From: Eremophila alpestris peregrina
Lineage: Eukaryota; Chordata; Aves; Passeriformes; Alaudidae
Assembly: GCA_009792885.1 (NCBI GenBank)
Contig: WMCF01000018.1
Coordinates: forward strand, 10,707,321-10,771,320
Reading direction: 5' to 3'
DNA: 64,000 nucleotides
The notes under the pieces were generated by a model. That model was not told the DNA's origin. It saw only the letters and a list, made by a program, of their open reading frames with translations, and did not search any database. Both the position numbers and the translations under genes were made by a program. Positions 12,301-24,746 of the stretch are shown piece by piece (within the stretch, counting starts at the first letter, position 1; every line of letters begins with the position of its first letter).

Positions 12301-15300
12301 AATCACAATGGAGTTAAACACAGGCACCTCCAGCAGGACAAGATTATTTGTGTTACCCCCTGATTGACTGGAAATGTTCCTCCTTTGGATTAGCTAAATT
12401 CTATAGAGACAAATATGCTATTCAGTAATTTACATGTAAATGAGGATGCAAAACAGAGATATTTTCTTCTCACTGCCTACAGTTTTGAACTATGTCAAAA
12501 CGATTATGTGGAAATGGACTCAAACATAGCAGCACTTTTAAAGACCATTTTTTGGAACTGGGACAAGGTTTAATTTTCCTTGTACACTTCAAAATTTTTC
12601 AAGCAGCAAAAGAGGTGGGCAGGACTCACCACGAGCAATGGACCCAGTAAGGCACCAGCACAAATATTAAATTAAATTGGAAGTGGCCATAACAGAGCAC
12701 AGCATTAAAAAGAAACCACCTAATTCTGGGGATGCTTGATTATTTAAAGAGATTCACCCTAATCTAAAGCAGCTTGAAATATTTGCCCCAAATCTGAGTG
12801 ATTTACACTTAGGATGTACAAAAGCAAAGTTTGAAATGAGCACAAACCAGAGCTGTGGTGACAGCTCTGTGTGACAGCATCAGAGGGCTGGGTAGCTTTT
12901 ATCCACATAACTCACTGGCAGATTTTTGGATGACTTATTCTGTTGACCTTTATTTCTGAACATGGAAACTGCTAACACTTTCCCTTTTCACCAGTCCTGT
13001 GGCAAAGCAAGAAGTGAAAGAGAGAAATTTTACCTCAGGGTGGTTTTAGGATCAACATGAAAACCTCAAACCAATGTGGTCAGCAAAAGCCTTTTATGCT
13101 TAGCTGAAAAAAAAAAGCAAGGTCTTTTTTGTGTGTGTGTTTTTTGGGGTTTTTTTAATATCACAAAAAACAATATAATCTAAAGATAAATTTCTAAATC
13201 TTTATTTCAGTGCCTTGATAAACACTCTCAAGGGCTCACTCTCCAGGTGTTTTCCCTCCTGCCAATGCTCAGCACTTCAAGTTTCCTAGAGGATAATGCA
13301 AAAGTGTGACCAAGAGGAAATTCAGGAAAGGTTAGGTGTGCAAGAGGGTGTCCCCAGGTTACTCCAGCCTCGTTGCCCATCCCAAAACCATGTCACAGTC
13401 CTGCTCCTGGACTGATGGGAAGCTCTGGTGAGGAGGTGCCCCAGGGAGAGCAGAGCAGTGGGGATCACCAACTAACAACCAGTGCCTACTTGGAAACCAC
13501 CACTCCTTCAGTCCTGCATCCATTTCTCTTCCACTTCCAACCTCTGAAAACTCAAGTTAAATTAAAAAATCTTGTGATTTCCCTGCACTGTTACAGGAGA
13601 AGCTCCAGTTGGATTTAGGAGGCAAGAAAGGATGGTGTTTTGTGTGTTGCTTAACCTTCCAGAAGTTCTTGACAGCCACAGGTGAGATCTCACTCAGCCT
13701 CATCGGAATCCATGGATAAATTGAGCTCCAGGTAAGAGCTCATCAATTAAATCAAATTCTGCTCAAACATATCAATACCTTGTGAAAGGAGGTGTTATTT
13801 CAACATCTTAACTAAGAAACACCAAGGCACAACAGAGCAATGCAAAGCCACAAATAAATAGTGCAGGAAGGTGCAGAACCTTTAGGTTGTAGTGTGCCCT
13901 GAAGTTACTTAGAGAATACATAGACTTTTTCTAAATAAGAGAAAAGCCAAAATCTTACCCTGCAATCAGCAGGAACGTAAAAATCTATTATTTTTCAAAA
14001 CTCTCAGTTTCAGGTCAAGACAAAGACAATTAGGACTTCCAGTATAGTCACCAGGTCCTGCTTATGTCTTATTTACACTGGGGTAACAAAAGTCAGCAGC
14101 TGCACCACTTGAAGAAAGCTGGTGGGAAAACAGCACAGTCCTGACTGAGTCCTCTGCATTTCCAGAAGGGTGACCAGGACTGGCCATGGGTTTCCTGGGA
14201 CAAGCTCCCTGCACCCCTCAGACTTGACCACCTGCTGCTCTTCCCCTCCAGGTGATGACTGCTGGACCCAGACTGGATTTTGTGAATGGTATTTGCAGAC
14301 CACGCTTTCATGTTGCACTACTTTGCTCTTCCTGTCATCTCTGCAGGCTCTCTGGGTGGAACCCTCACTGCAGTGAACTCTCCCAATGCTGCCCATGCTC
14401 CTTGTGGGAACTCTCTTGTGGCATGGGGACATCCATGAGTGTAGCAAAGTGTGCAGGGATGCACAGACTCCCTGCAGAGGGTAAGATGTCCTCCTCCTGC
14501 TCAGGCTGTGCACTGAAGCCCCTGGGGACCTTGAGGACTACTCTGATGCAGATGAGTTCATGGGCAGGTGCTGCTCAGCTTGGACCAGGCTGACCATGGT
14601 CAGCAAACTTGGTGGCCATCATGTAAACTGCCCCAGCTTGTGAGACTGATGGGCTCTAGCACCATTCATTGAGATAACCTAAAATCCTCTCTTTTCCCTC
14701 AGCTGTATTTAGGAATTAGGGAGAGGAGATGGACAGTGCAAACACACTTGGTCTCTCATGGAAACCCACTCATCCATTCGTGCCAAGCAGCCAAGGCCAT
14801 CTGCAGAGCATTTGAAACTGGCTTTTTTATCTTACATGCTTTTCTGCAGCCAAGTGCCAGGATGTCACTCCTCTGAGTCACCAGCCTGAACAGTGCAGCC
14901 ACTTCTCTCTTGGGAGAGGGCAGCTGAACTGCAGGGATGATTTCATGTCAGCTCAGCTGCCACCTGCAGCCTTTCCTGTGGGCAAATGTCCCTTGGCTGG
15001 GACAGGGGGTAGCAGTTGCCATAACACAAAGGCATGGAAGTTTTCATTGTGGTCCCATCCCAACCACTTTGCCTGGGGTAAACTGTTCAGGGTGAATATT
15101 GCTAAAGCTGATCAGGCTAAAATGCTCAAAAGTGAATAGTGACTGTTTGTGCTTTCCTGGAGAAACCTGGAATAATTTTGTGACAACTATAGGCTAAGTC
15201 ACTGTTTGTGACTGAAGGGCTACAGGTTGAAAATGCAAAACCAGAAATGGTCAGATCTGGTTTGATCTTTGCTCTGTTTCTAAATCAGAAGTGGTCCTCC

Positions 15301-17749
15301 AAGCTTTCCCTAAAACAGAATTCCGTGATCTCCCCACTTAGTAGCAGTTTGTGTTATGTTCATCTGATACTACTCAGCACCATGGAGTGACATAAAAAAG
15401 TGCATCTTCAAAAATCTAATGCTGCAAATTGTGGGTTTTTTCAGCTCCATCTTACCCAGGTGTTCCATTTGCATGAGTAAAGCCACAGTTGCACCTCAGG
15501 AAGCCAGGGCTTAAGCCATGTTACAGCAATGCATTTTCATGGACTGGCCCTTCATTTCTTGCTCAAAGATACAACAGATAGCCCAAGTGGGTCCTTTTCC
15601 ACCATGGGCTCACATTTGTTCAAAATAAATAACAGCAGCAGGATCAGTGGGGTTAATGAGGTAACTGCAACATCTTTCTTCGACCTTCCCCAGACATATC
15701 AAGAGATTATTAAAAGAAAACAGAGCTGCTAAAAAAGAAAAAAATTTGCCTACAAATTTTAACATGAAAAAGGTGAAAATCATCAAATGCAAAGCCAAGA
15801 AACATGCTGATTTATCTCCAAGCACGCTGAGGGGTCAGATTTGCCATTTCCTCCTGCCTGAGCCACAGCTGAGGCTGCACGTTTGTGCCCGGCGCTCACG
15901 ACTCCTGCAGTGAATACATCTGTACAGCAACGGGCCCCTTGCCAATTAGCTTTTAACTCCAGCTCACATTTTCTGGATAGATTAGATACCAAACCTGTTT
16001 TGCAGAAGACACAACATCCTTCACATTGCATCACTGTTTGAGCATCTGTTACTATAGTGCCTGGGTGTCATTTCCTAGATGGCCAGGGAACCGCCAAGTG
16101 AGCTCACCCACCCCAGCCATTCAATTTTCAACATCCATTTTTTTTTTCAAAAGGCAGGAAGCAGACAAATGAAAATAAATGCCAGCAGAGCTCAGAGCCT
16201 CCCTGTCAGGACCCAATCCTGTAAAATACAGATATTTTCTGTGAAAGGTTGAGTGCTCTTGTGCTTTACTAAGCTTTTTCTGACAGCTGGGACAGCCTCA
16301 GCAGCCTGCAGAGCTGCTTTCCTTACAGAGAAAAAGGGGACATCCTCTACTCATCTGCTGAGGTCTTATGAGGTCTTACGACTTTGGTTCAGAATTTTTT
16401 TTAAACAGATGCACAAATTTTCTTCCTGTTACTCAGCTGTTTACAGAATTGTCTCAGGACTGGCCACCCTCGTCCACAGAGAGTAAAAGTGGGATTACCA
16501 AAGTCCTAAATGGAGGAAGATGTGAACATCCTTAAAAGCAGCAACAATCTCAAAACTGTCAACAAAACAGATAATTCTCACACCAAGCAGTTTCCCACAT
16601 GCAGCACGGCCCCTTTGCTCATGGGTGGTGTGAGAGTCTATTTGCAGCACTACAGGGAATGCCCAGATAGGTGAGGAAAAAAATTCAGCCCAAACGCTGA
16701 AAGGAATGAAGCTGCTGGGCTCTAGAGAAAAAAAAAAACTCCTTCTCAATTTACTGATAATCTGACACCAGAGCTGGGATCCATCTCACTCACCTTTCTC
16801 TTTAGGAGATACCTTGGCTAATACATGTTGTAATCACATTTGCTTTTTTCCCCTTACCAACGTAACCTGGTTTTGGCACCTTGTTACTCTGAGTGGGCTT
16901 TATCTCATGTAACTTAAGACTTGTGGTTAAAGTGAACACAGAGAGGCACTTCCAAGGAGAGAGATAATTCTGATCCATTTTTGATCCCTAAAATTCAATA
17001 AATCCTGCCCACACTGACTGTAGTAGTGATCACCATCATTTTATAGACCGTTGAGATTGATGAGCTCCAATGCAGATTGTCTACATAAAAAAAGATAAAT
17101 TCCCAAACTAGCAACCTGTCCAGATTGCCCTGCCTGTGTAGCAGCTATTTACAAAATAGCTCTGCAACAAAGATTCTGGCAATCTGCAAAAGGGCTGAAA
17201 TCTGTTGATCATCTGCTCATATTTCCTGGGTGTTATTTGAACTGGATGCTAAAGCCTTCTGGGAACTACCTTTGGACTGGAGGAACGGCCCTCCTCAAGT
17301 AGCCCAAGAGAAGACCAGAGGCCAGATGCAAACACAGACCAAACAGCAAGAGAAAGCACAGTCTCAAGATGGCAAGACTCACTCAATCATTTAAAACCCA
17401 TAATTTTCTATCCACCAGACAATGCCAGGTAATCAAAAGTCAAAAGAAATCAAGTTTAAAAATGTTCCTTCAAGAAAAGAAAGTCTGTGTCGAACTCAAG
17501 ATTTAGGTATTTGCCTCCTGACAGCTCTGAAGAGAAAGTCTCACCAGAAGGCATGAACCTCCCTGATGAGGCACTAGGCACACATTTCCCTGTGAATTAA
17601 CTCATCGTGTCTTCCCACCCTGCCTGGAATGGTGGGTCTGGGTTTCTCCCTGCAGACTCCACACGGTGTAAATAAATCACAGCAATCTCCAACAACATTC
17701 AGAAGGAAACGAGAGTGCGTATCACATACAAAAGTTATAAAGTACTCAC
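9385..17749 (-). other. Intron 12 (about 8.4 kb)
   Basis: No named transposon recognised. It holds two longer open frames without family resemblance (10508-10999 plus strand; 14073-14513 minus strand) and a short CpG-richer patch near 15870-15935. Possible undetected old repeats remain likely at 14-15 kb, where composition is more GC-rich. Confidence 0.6.
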
Positions 17750-18151
17750 CAGGTCGCCTGTCCCAGGCTTTTCCATAATAACTGGGGGGAGCAGTAACCC
17801 TGCAGGAGAAGTAGGGTCTGGGTTGAGTGCCCCGGTGCCTCCTCCTATCAGGGAAACCACACCATTGCAATCCACTGAGCTGTTCCTTTTGCCCGTCTGG
17901 GTGTAGTTGGGAGTGGTGGGGTGAGAACTATGGCTCACTTGACTCTGCACGCTCGGACGCCTCCCAGATCTTGGAATTAAGAGAGAGCCCCGGTGGCTTT
18001 CATTTTCCCCAGCGATGCTGATCTCATCATCGGCAAAATCTGTCTCGGAGCAAGCGTCTCTGCCACGGAGTCGGAAACTGAAAACGCTCCCGTGGCTGGT
18101 TCTGCGCTTCACCAAGTTTGCACTGGGACCATAACTAATGCCAAGGAGAGT
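17750..18151 (-). CDS. SCN5A: Exon 12: I-II linker with kinase-type sites
   Basis: A 402-bp exon, phase 0 at both ends, acceptor gtttccag|ACT, donor GACCTG|GTGAGT. It encodes 134 cytoplasmic linker residues beginning TLLGISYGPSANLVK. Recognisable stations are KRRTSHGSVFSFR (basophilic kinase motif, aligned with the human PKA-site region), SETDFADDE, NESHRGSLL (Arg where human has the H558R polymorphism), GRRPSVQSQ (aligned with the human CaMKII site Ser571), and SSVDCNGVVSLIGGG, a signature shared by Nav channels and close to Nav1.5. It ends MEKPGTGDL. I recall the human exon as about 10 codons shorter; the linker is the fastest-evolving part of the protein. The exon is more CpG-rich than the flanking introns. 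Confidence 0.95.
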
Positions 18152-20547
18152 CTGGAAACCCCCAGAAGGAAGGAAAAAGGGGAAAGAGAAACAACATTTT
18201 GCAACACGTTTTTCAGGAGCGAGGAAGTTCTGGGGGAGAGCATTGAGTTCCGTTTTAAACCAAGCGCTTCGGAGAAAGAGAGACTTAATTAGAGGTATTT
18301 CAGACTCCTCAAAGTTAAGAGGTTGGACAGTCATTCCTAGCCCTCAGGTATTTGTCTGACACTTGACAATTAAAGATGTACTGAAATAGGAAGGGTCAAG
18401 GTGGCATTCAGCTCACAGTGTGATACTTCCTTAGCTTCTACTCCCCCCCTCCATGGGACAAGTGCCAGAGGACCTGGGGAGGCAGCACAAGGAGTGGAAG
18501 ACAGGAGCAGGGAAAGGGATCCAGCTCCAATCTACTGCATTATCACACACCTTCATAACAGCTAGGGAAGGAACAGTGCAGTGGGAGAAGAATAGATAAA
18601 GAAATAGGGCAGGAAATGAACTGCAGGGAAAATGAGAAGAAGAGGGAAGAAGAAGAAGCAGAATACGACGGAAGAAGGTGATAAAAGAAAAAGAAAGGGA
18701 AAAAAAAAACAAACCAAGAGCAAGAAGAGGGATATGGTTTATTCGTTTGTAAAATGATTATCTCAGTGCACATGGCTGCTTAAGGGCTAGGTAACCTCAG
18801 TACACAGCAGTCTCCCTCACTCAAATATCAGCCTTGATGATCCACTCTGACGTCAGTTAGTGAGACTGCAATTCTGCCAGAGCATCAGCAAGATGTAGCC
18901 AAGGACTAAACACACCTAAAATCCGGCAGAGTAAAAAGGATCTTCAGAAAACCCGTAAGGAATTCAAGTCTATCCCTTTCTCTTCTCTCTAAAGAGGAAA
19001 TTACTGGAGTAAGAGCATTTAGGCAGAACATATTTTTGAATTTATGCCTGCACAGAATTTCCGGCTTCTTCAGAGAAAAGTGAGCCAAGTATCTACGAAG
19101 AGAGGTCAGATTGCCACAGCACCCACAAACCAGACAAACCAAATGAAGCCTGATTTCATTCTGTGCTGTAGCTCACACCACTGAGTTACGTAATGATGCT
19201 ATTTAGTGACACTGGTACATGGAGGAGTACAAAACCCAGGCTCTTTCTAACTAAAAACAACCCATTTGGACTGCTACCAAATTTCAGCTGGTCAAAAAAT
19301 CCATGCCTGGCTTTCCATGGCACAGTCATTGAGACTGATTTCTGATGGCAACACACTTCCAGCTGCTCAGATAGCATCTGAATGATGACTCAGCCTTATT
19401 CCCTCCAACCATGCCAGACACAGCCTTGCAGAGAAGATTTACTATAAGCTTTGAAATGTGTCTCTCATGCTTCTCATGCATATGACATCCAGGGGGCAAA
19501 AAAAAGTGAAAACAAGGAATATTAATCTGAGAAATAAACTGGAAATGGTGCTTCTGGCACGTGGTGTCCTGAAACCCATCCAGAATGAAGCCAAAGAGCA
19601 ATTCTGGGTTTAGAAAAGGTGCAATTTGTTACGCCACCCTCTCGACCAATGAGGCAACATCAGAAACTATTGGATTAAAAAATGCATGTCATCTACAGAA
19701 ATCCAGCTCTGGGTAAATTTTGTGAGCTGGGGAGTCATTAATTGGTCACATTTACTTACACCACTTACATGTTTTCTATGAGCTTTTTATGGCTGCCAAG
19801 TATCCCTAAATTCACTGACAACAAAATAGAAAAGGATTTAGCCCATTACATGGCTATTCAAAACAACAAAACAAACTGATTTAAACTTTGCCCTCAGTTA
19901 AACAAAGACAAAATATCTGGAGCTATTTATGATCCCTTGATACATACAGCATGGGCAGATTCATATTCATGCATGTCAGGAACATTTACATAAAACCTTA
20001 TTTAATAACACTGTCACTCTGTTTTTCTTCCCTGCAATAGAAAGTAGAAACAAGTGCCACAAAGTTTTGACTTGGAGGCAACTAGCAAAATAATATAAAA
20101 ATGTTAATAATGTCTTTGTATAATATTTAAAAAGCCCTCAGAGACAAGTTTCCTCCTTTTCTCCTCCTCTCTTTTATTTTTAAGCTTTGTAGGTTTCCAC
20201 TAAGATTATTTTTTTATATCTAGTAGGGATAGGATAGATATAATCAGATGAATGAAAGAAAATAAACCAGACTGAGGGTAATCTTGAAGCAAAAAAATGA
20301 AATAAAAAGGAAAAAAATAGGTTGGTAAAAATGTTCAATGGGCATTTAAAATTCATTTTAAAAATAAAGTGATGTTTCCTTCCACTGTTCTAGCACAGAC
20401 TGTATGCTGTAGCTACTGTTTTAATGTCAGTTATGATATTAAATAACTGTTTCTTCTGAAAGTTTCAGTTTTAATTGCCTTGTTCAGAGCCTGGCCTGTC
20501 CAGGAAAGTACAGTGTGGAACAAATGATGTTTCAGACCATGGCTTAC
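18152..20547 (-). other. Intron 11 (about 2.4 kb)
   Basis: Contains a purine-rich low-complexity stretch (plus strand about 18575-18715, many GAAGAAG and GGAAAA units), which is pyrimidine-rich in the transcript some 430 bp before the exon 12 acceptor. No other feature recognised. Confidence 0.65.
18575..18715. repeat. GA-rich low-complexity tract
   Basis: Plus strand dominated by GAAGAAG, GGGAAAA and AGAAAAAG units; C/T-rich in the transcript strand. Confidence 0.8.
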
Positions 20548-20721
20548 CATCCTCCTTTGACCATCATCGTAGTCACACTTGGGATTCCTTTGGTCTTCCC
20601 CATACTCCTCTGCCCCCAAAGATTTCTTTTTCTTTCTCTTATTTCTTCTTTCTTTTGCACTTTTAGGTGACAGTTCCAAAGAGCTGAGTGACATTGAATC
20701 CATTCCTTTAGTGGCTAGTGC
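20548..20721 (-). CDS. SCN5A: Exon 11: I-II cytoplasmic linker, basic segment
   Basis: A 174-bp exon, phase 0 at both ends, acceptor tgatttag|GCA, donor AGGATG|GTAAGC. It encodes 58 residues starting ALATKGMDSMSLSSLELSPK, followed by a Lys/Arg-rich stretch (ERRNKRKKKKS) and the acidic EEYGED, ending DDGQRRM. The order SSLE-SP, then a basic cluster, then GxEExGED, follows the human Nav1.5 linker closely. The segment is cytoplasmic and probably disordered, with many Ser residues as possible kinase targets. Because both boundaries are phase 0, skipping it would remove 58 residues without a frameshift. I recall the human exon as a few codons longer. Confidence 0.95.
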
Positions 20722-23700
20722 CTAAATCAGAAGGTTGCAGAAGGTACAAACATTGTTATTTCAGGATTTCACTGAAAACTACTACTGCTCAGAAATTGCT
20801 TTTCATTTTAAATTTTAAAGTTGTATAGAAAGATATTGAAAATTTCAGGCAATAAGTAATCATAAAACTTAGGAATGGCTGCATAAAAGGATGGTTTTTA
20901 TTTGGAGTTCCCACACAAAACTATTTGACATATCTTAAAGGAACAGCCTATGTGCACACGCTGTGCACACATCTCTGGACTAACACTTCTGGTGCCAGGC
21001 AAAGAAAAACCTTAAGCTGGGGAACCTCAGATGTAAGTCCCACTGGATTTCAGCCCCTTGAAGGGCTGGACAGGAGGGCAGCCCAGCTGGCTGCTGGGAT
21101 TTTCCCTCTCCTGCCGCAGAGGGATGCTAGGAACAGCAGGCAGCTCAGCTGGCACATTGCTGTAAACACTTATCCCGAGCAGCAGCGCAGGCAGCTGCCA
21201 TCAGAGATGCAAAGGAAGAACCATGGGCTTAACTGGAGATAAGGTGGCCTTAGCTGTGCTGTGTGCTCCCATGCTGTGCTGGTTATCTGCTGGGATCACT
21301 GCAGGAGCAGGCTGATAACACAGCAGCTCCTGGGAGCCCTGCAGAAGCCCAATTCCAAAGCCTGAGGACTCAAAGCCACAGCCCTGGGAGCAAATGAGCA
21401 GCCTGGAGAGAGGATCGATCCTGGGACCCCATCCCCAGCACAGGCAGGAGGAGTGAGGGGACTCTGGGCACAAGGATCAGGTCTGGAGGTGCTAGAGAAT
21501 CAGTGGTGGCCACATCAGTGGCCTGGAGACCAGCCCAATGCAGAGCCCTCAGCTGAAACACCTCAAGAGAGTGAATTGTCAAAAAAAAACCCCTCTCCCG
21601 GTTCCCCAGAACAGGAGAAACAGATGAATCCTCAGTGCTATTGTCTGTAAGCCACTAGAATCAAACAGGCAATCATCTCTCCACTGCAAAATACTCCCTT
21701 CCTCCCACAGGCATCAGTCCAAGGAAAGCGAAGGCACTTAACAGCCGTGTAAAGAATCAATCATGTATTTCAAGGAGTAGCAGTAGCTCTATTACGCTGA
21801 GAGCACAACAAAACTTAATTCCTGTGGGAAATATCTTTCATAAGCAAGCTGCTTAGAGCAGAGAGGAGGAGTGCTCAGACACTGGTCTAGGTTGTTTTGG
21901 TTGGTTTGGTTTAGTTTGTAGTTTGTTTGGGTTTTTTTTTTTGAGTCAATTGATTTAATTGCTATGCTGAAGTGCTTTCTCTTCATAAAGATTCAGCAAG
22001 CCTTTTGGTGTTAAGCTCAGATTTAGGAATATGTTAGACCAATTGTATAAATTGACTGATAGTCCCCAAGCAAGTCTATCAATTATATTTCTGCTCCCTT
22101 TATACTGCACATCATAAAAGCTGGACTGAACAGTTTTGGTTTTCCTTTTTGATTGCTGTCATATTTTGTTGATCTAGAAAACACTGCAGGTTGTGCTACT
22201 AAAACATGCTGTACTCATACTGCAAAATAAACTAATTTTCAGTTTCCTAGCATTTTCGTACCTATTGCTTGGATTGTTTCTGTGCTCAATACTTCTCTCA
22301 GATATTGCAAAAGGATTTGGACTGAGTTATTCCTCAAGGCATGGGGAATCATAGAATTACAGTACAGCTTGTGTTGGAAGGGAGCTTAGAGCTCATCCAA
22401 TGTCCAGCCATGGGCAGGGACACCTTACCAGTTTACTCAGTGCTCCATCAGCCTGGGCTCAAGGATGTCCCTATGTCCTGCCTATCTACCCTTTCTGTTT
22501 GGATTCCTGTGGCTGGACCATGTCCTGTTCCTCAGGCACTAACCCACTGCAACAACTCCAGGGGCAGGAAAGGTGTGTGGGGCCAGGCACACCTGGCAAG
22601 GAATGTGATGGCTGAAGGATGGGAGGAAAGCTTAGTTCATGTGAGCCCTGATATGAGGATTATGCAAAAGAGAGCTCTTGAGGCAAGAACTTTGTGGTAC
22701 AGTGAGAAAGTTAAAACCAAGATCTTGATCAAGGTTTGGAGAACCAGATTAAAACTGAGTAGCTCTGAGTGGGGCAAGATATCTCAGCAGGACATCTGAA
22801 AGCTCCATGGTGCAGTCACCCAATTCCCTTTCCCAAACCTCTTCTTCAAATGATAACTTTGAGATGCCAGGAGTTGATTTGCAGAATTACTGAACTTCAT
22901 TAATGAACATCACAGACCCAAATCACTCCACTCCTGAATTTCCTTCCCATAAACCTAGGATACTACTCCAGGAGTGTTGCAAATACAAAGGAGCATTTTT
23001 GAAGCACATGCAGTCTGAGCAGTGGCAAGAGGCACTGAAAAACCTCAGAGGATATTAGTCACTTCCTCTTCCAAGCAGGCTTTGACTGCCTGAGCCTGGA
23101 AGTCTGCTCGAGCTGGCCTAAGGCAACAGAACAAATGATGAGAAAGCAAAGAGCTGCTCTCGAGTCATGTCCTGTCCACCCTTTGCACTGAACAGGGCAC
23201 AGGGAAGATGAGAAACGGTTGGCTGAAGAAAGGACTTTATAATAAAGCTTACAGACAAATGGGAAAAATTCAGGTTTTCAGGGGCAACTTTCTTTTTTGA
23301 CACATTATGCTTTCCGGGCTTAATGTTCCTTTTTTTTTTTGTGTACACACAGGCTTAATTGAAATCAAAGCCTTCAAAATGAAATTCTTAAATATCTTTA
23401 ATTATAGCTGGGGCTAAAGTTGACTGTTATTAGGCAGAGCTCAGCTGGAGTCATTACACATGAAAATTTGTATACAATAGGTACGAGTTGGAGCTCAGTT
23501 TGTTCCCTTAGGTTATGGCACAGTTACTCTGTTCAAAGTGGCTGTATATGGACTAAATTGCATTTACCTATTACTTAAACTATCAAAGAGGATCTTTAAA
23601 AGGACTTAAATGATTCATAAGCCACTACTAGCACTTTGTCAAGAGTGAATTGCATTTTCTATTTTCTTTCCAAGGATTTAAATGGGCTTTGGATTAGGCC

Positions 23701-24548
23701 CTGAAGCCATATGTACCCAAAAGAAAATTATGTATATTAGTTTATATTGTGTTTCAAGGATTTATTTCTCTGAACTACAGTGCTACGTGCTATTTCAGAC
23801 TAATTTTCTTATTGTCTTCTTGTTGACAGCACCTAAAATGTTCTCTTCTGCTGTTTAATAAAAGCTTTCTACCCCACACAAACCACATGCAAATTAAATA
23901 CTGCAATTAAGGCTATAAGGCTACATCCACTATTTGCCCTCCCTGTTTTTTTTTTTTAATTTATGACATATCATTAAATCCATACCCTTTGCACAATTTT
24001 CAGGTCTTAACCACAAGGTCTGCCTGTTTGCTTTTCCAGGAATGAAGCTGTATGTGCTTCAGAGAGGTCAATCTACACTTTTACCTTCATTATGAAACAA
24101 CTGGATATTTACAGCAGGTTGAGCAAGACAGTGAGGAAATTAATGTGTGCTAAAGGGGTGCTGGAAGGAGGTTCAGCTGGGGCTCTGGATGAGCTACCAA
24201 AACAGCTGGGTTGTGCTCAAATGCAGATGCAATTTTACCATCATTAAACATCTCACATGCCAAACTATATTAATTTTCTCTGCTGGCATATGTGGCATGG
24301 TTAAACCAGTACAGTTCTGGATATATAAACCCCAAATGGCCCCACTCCTAACAGGGAGAACTATAATTTTTCTTTCACATAAAAAAAATAAAATTGCAAT
24401 GACTTTGTCCAGCACAATGAACATTAAACTGCTTTCAAGCAAACTCTTACTTTGGTTATCACACAAATGTAAAATAAAGAGGACGTGAACCCCAAGGTAA
24501 TATTGGTTCCAGTCACCCAAAGCTCATCATGTCACACAGCTCACTGAC
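20722..24548 (-). other. Intron 10 (about 3.8 kb)
   Basis: Holds a CR1 3' end at 22347-22480 and short A or T runs. Otherwise no feature recognised. Confidence 0.65.
22347..22480 (-). mobile_element. CR1 LINE 3' end
   Basis: Plus strand reads aatcatagaattacagtaca, ttggaagggagcttagagct and ccagccatgggcagggacac, the complement of the CR1 3' end. The element therefore lies on the minus strand, in the same sense as the gene. It is about 130 bp long, 5'-truncated and diverged. Confidence 0.9.
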
Positions 24549-24746
24549 CTCCTGCTCTTTCTTCAACATCTCCATGGCTTCCCGAAACTTCCTTTCCTTC
24601 TCCTCAGTTTCAGCAATAGTGGCTTGGTTCTGCTCCTCATAGGCCATGGCCACAACAGCCAGGATCAGGTTGATCAGGTAAAACGAGCCCAGGAAGATGA
24701 CCAGCATGAAAAAAAGCATGTAGATCTTCCCAGCAGATCTGAGAGT
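24549..24746 (-). CDS. SCN5A: Exon 10: DI S6 and start of the I-II linker
   Basis: A 198-bp exon, acceptor catttacag|ACT, donor CAGGAG|GTCAGT, phase 0 at both ends. It reads TLRSAGK, then S6 (IYMLFFMLVIFLGSFYLINL followed by ILAVVAMAY), which lines the inner pore and forms part of the activation gate. It continues into the charged linker EEQNQATIAETEEKERKF and ends MLKKEQE. The S6 Asn in YLINLILA, part of the local-anaesthetic and gating region, is present. The helix and the AETEEKE segment are close to Nav1.5. Reading on past the donor meets a stop after a few residues, confirming the boundary. Confidence 0.97.

Noticed and set aside
14073..14513. Open frame of 146 codons on the minus strand in a GC-richer part of intron 12
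   Set aside because: Peptide is Cys, Gln and Ser rich with no family motif. It might be an unrecognised LTR or repeat piece, but I see no LTR ends, primer site or CR1 signature.
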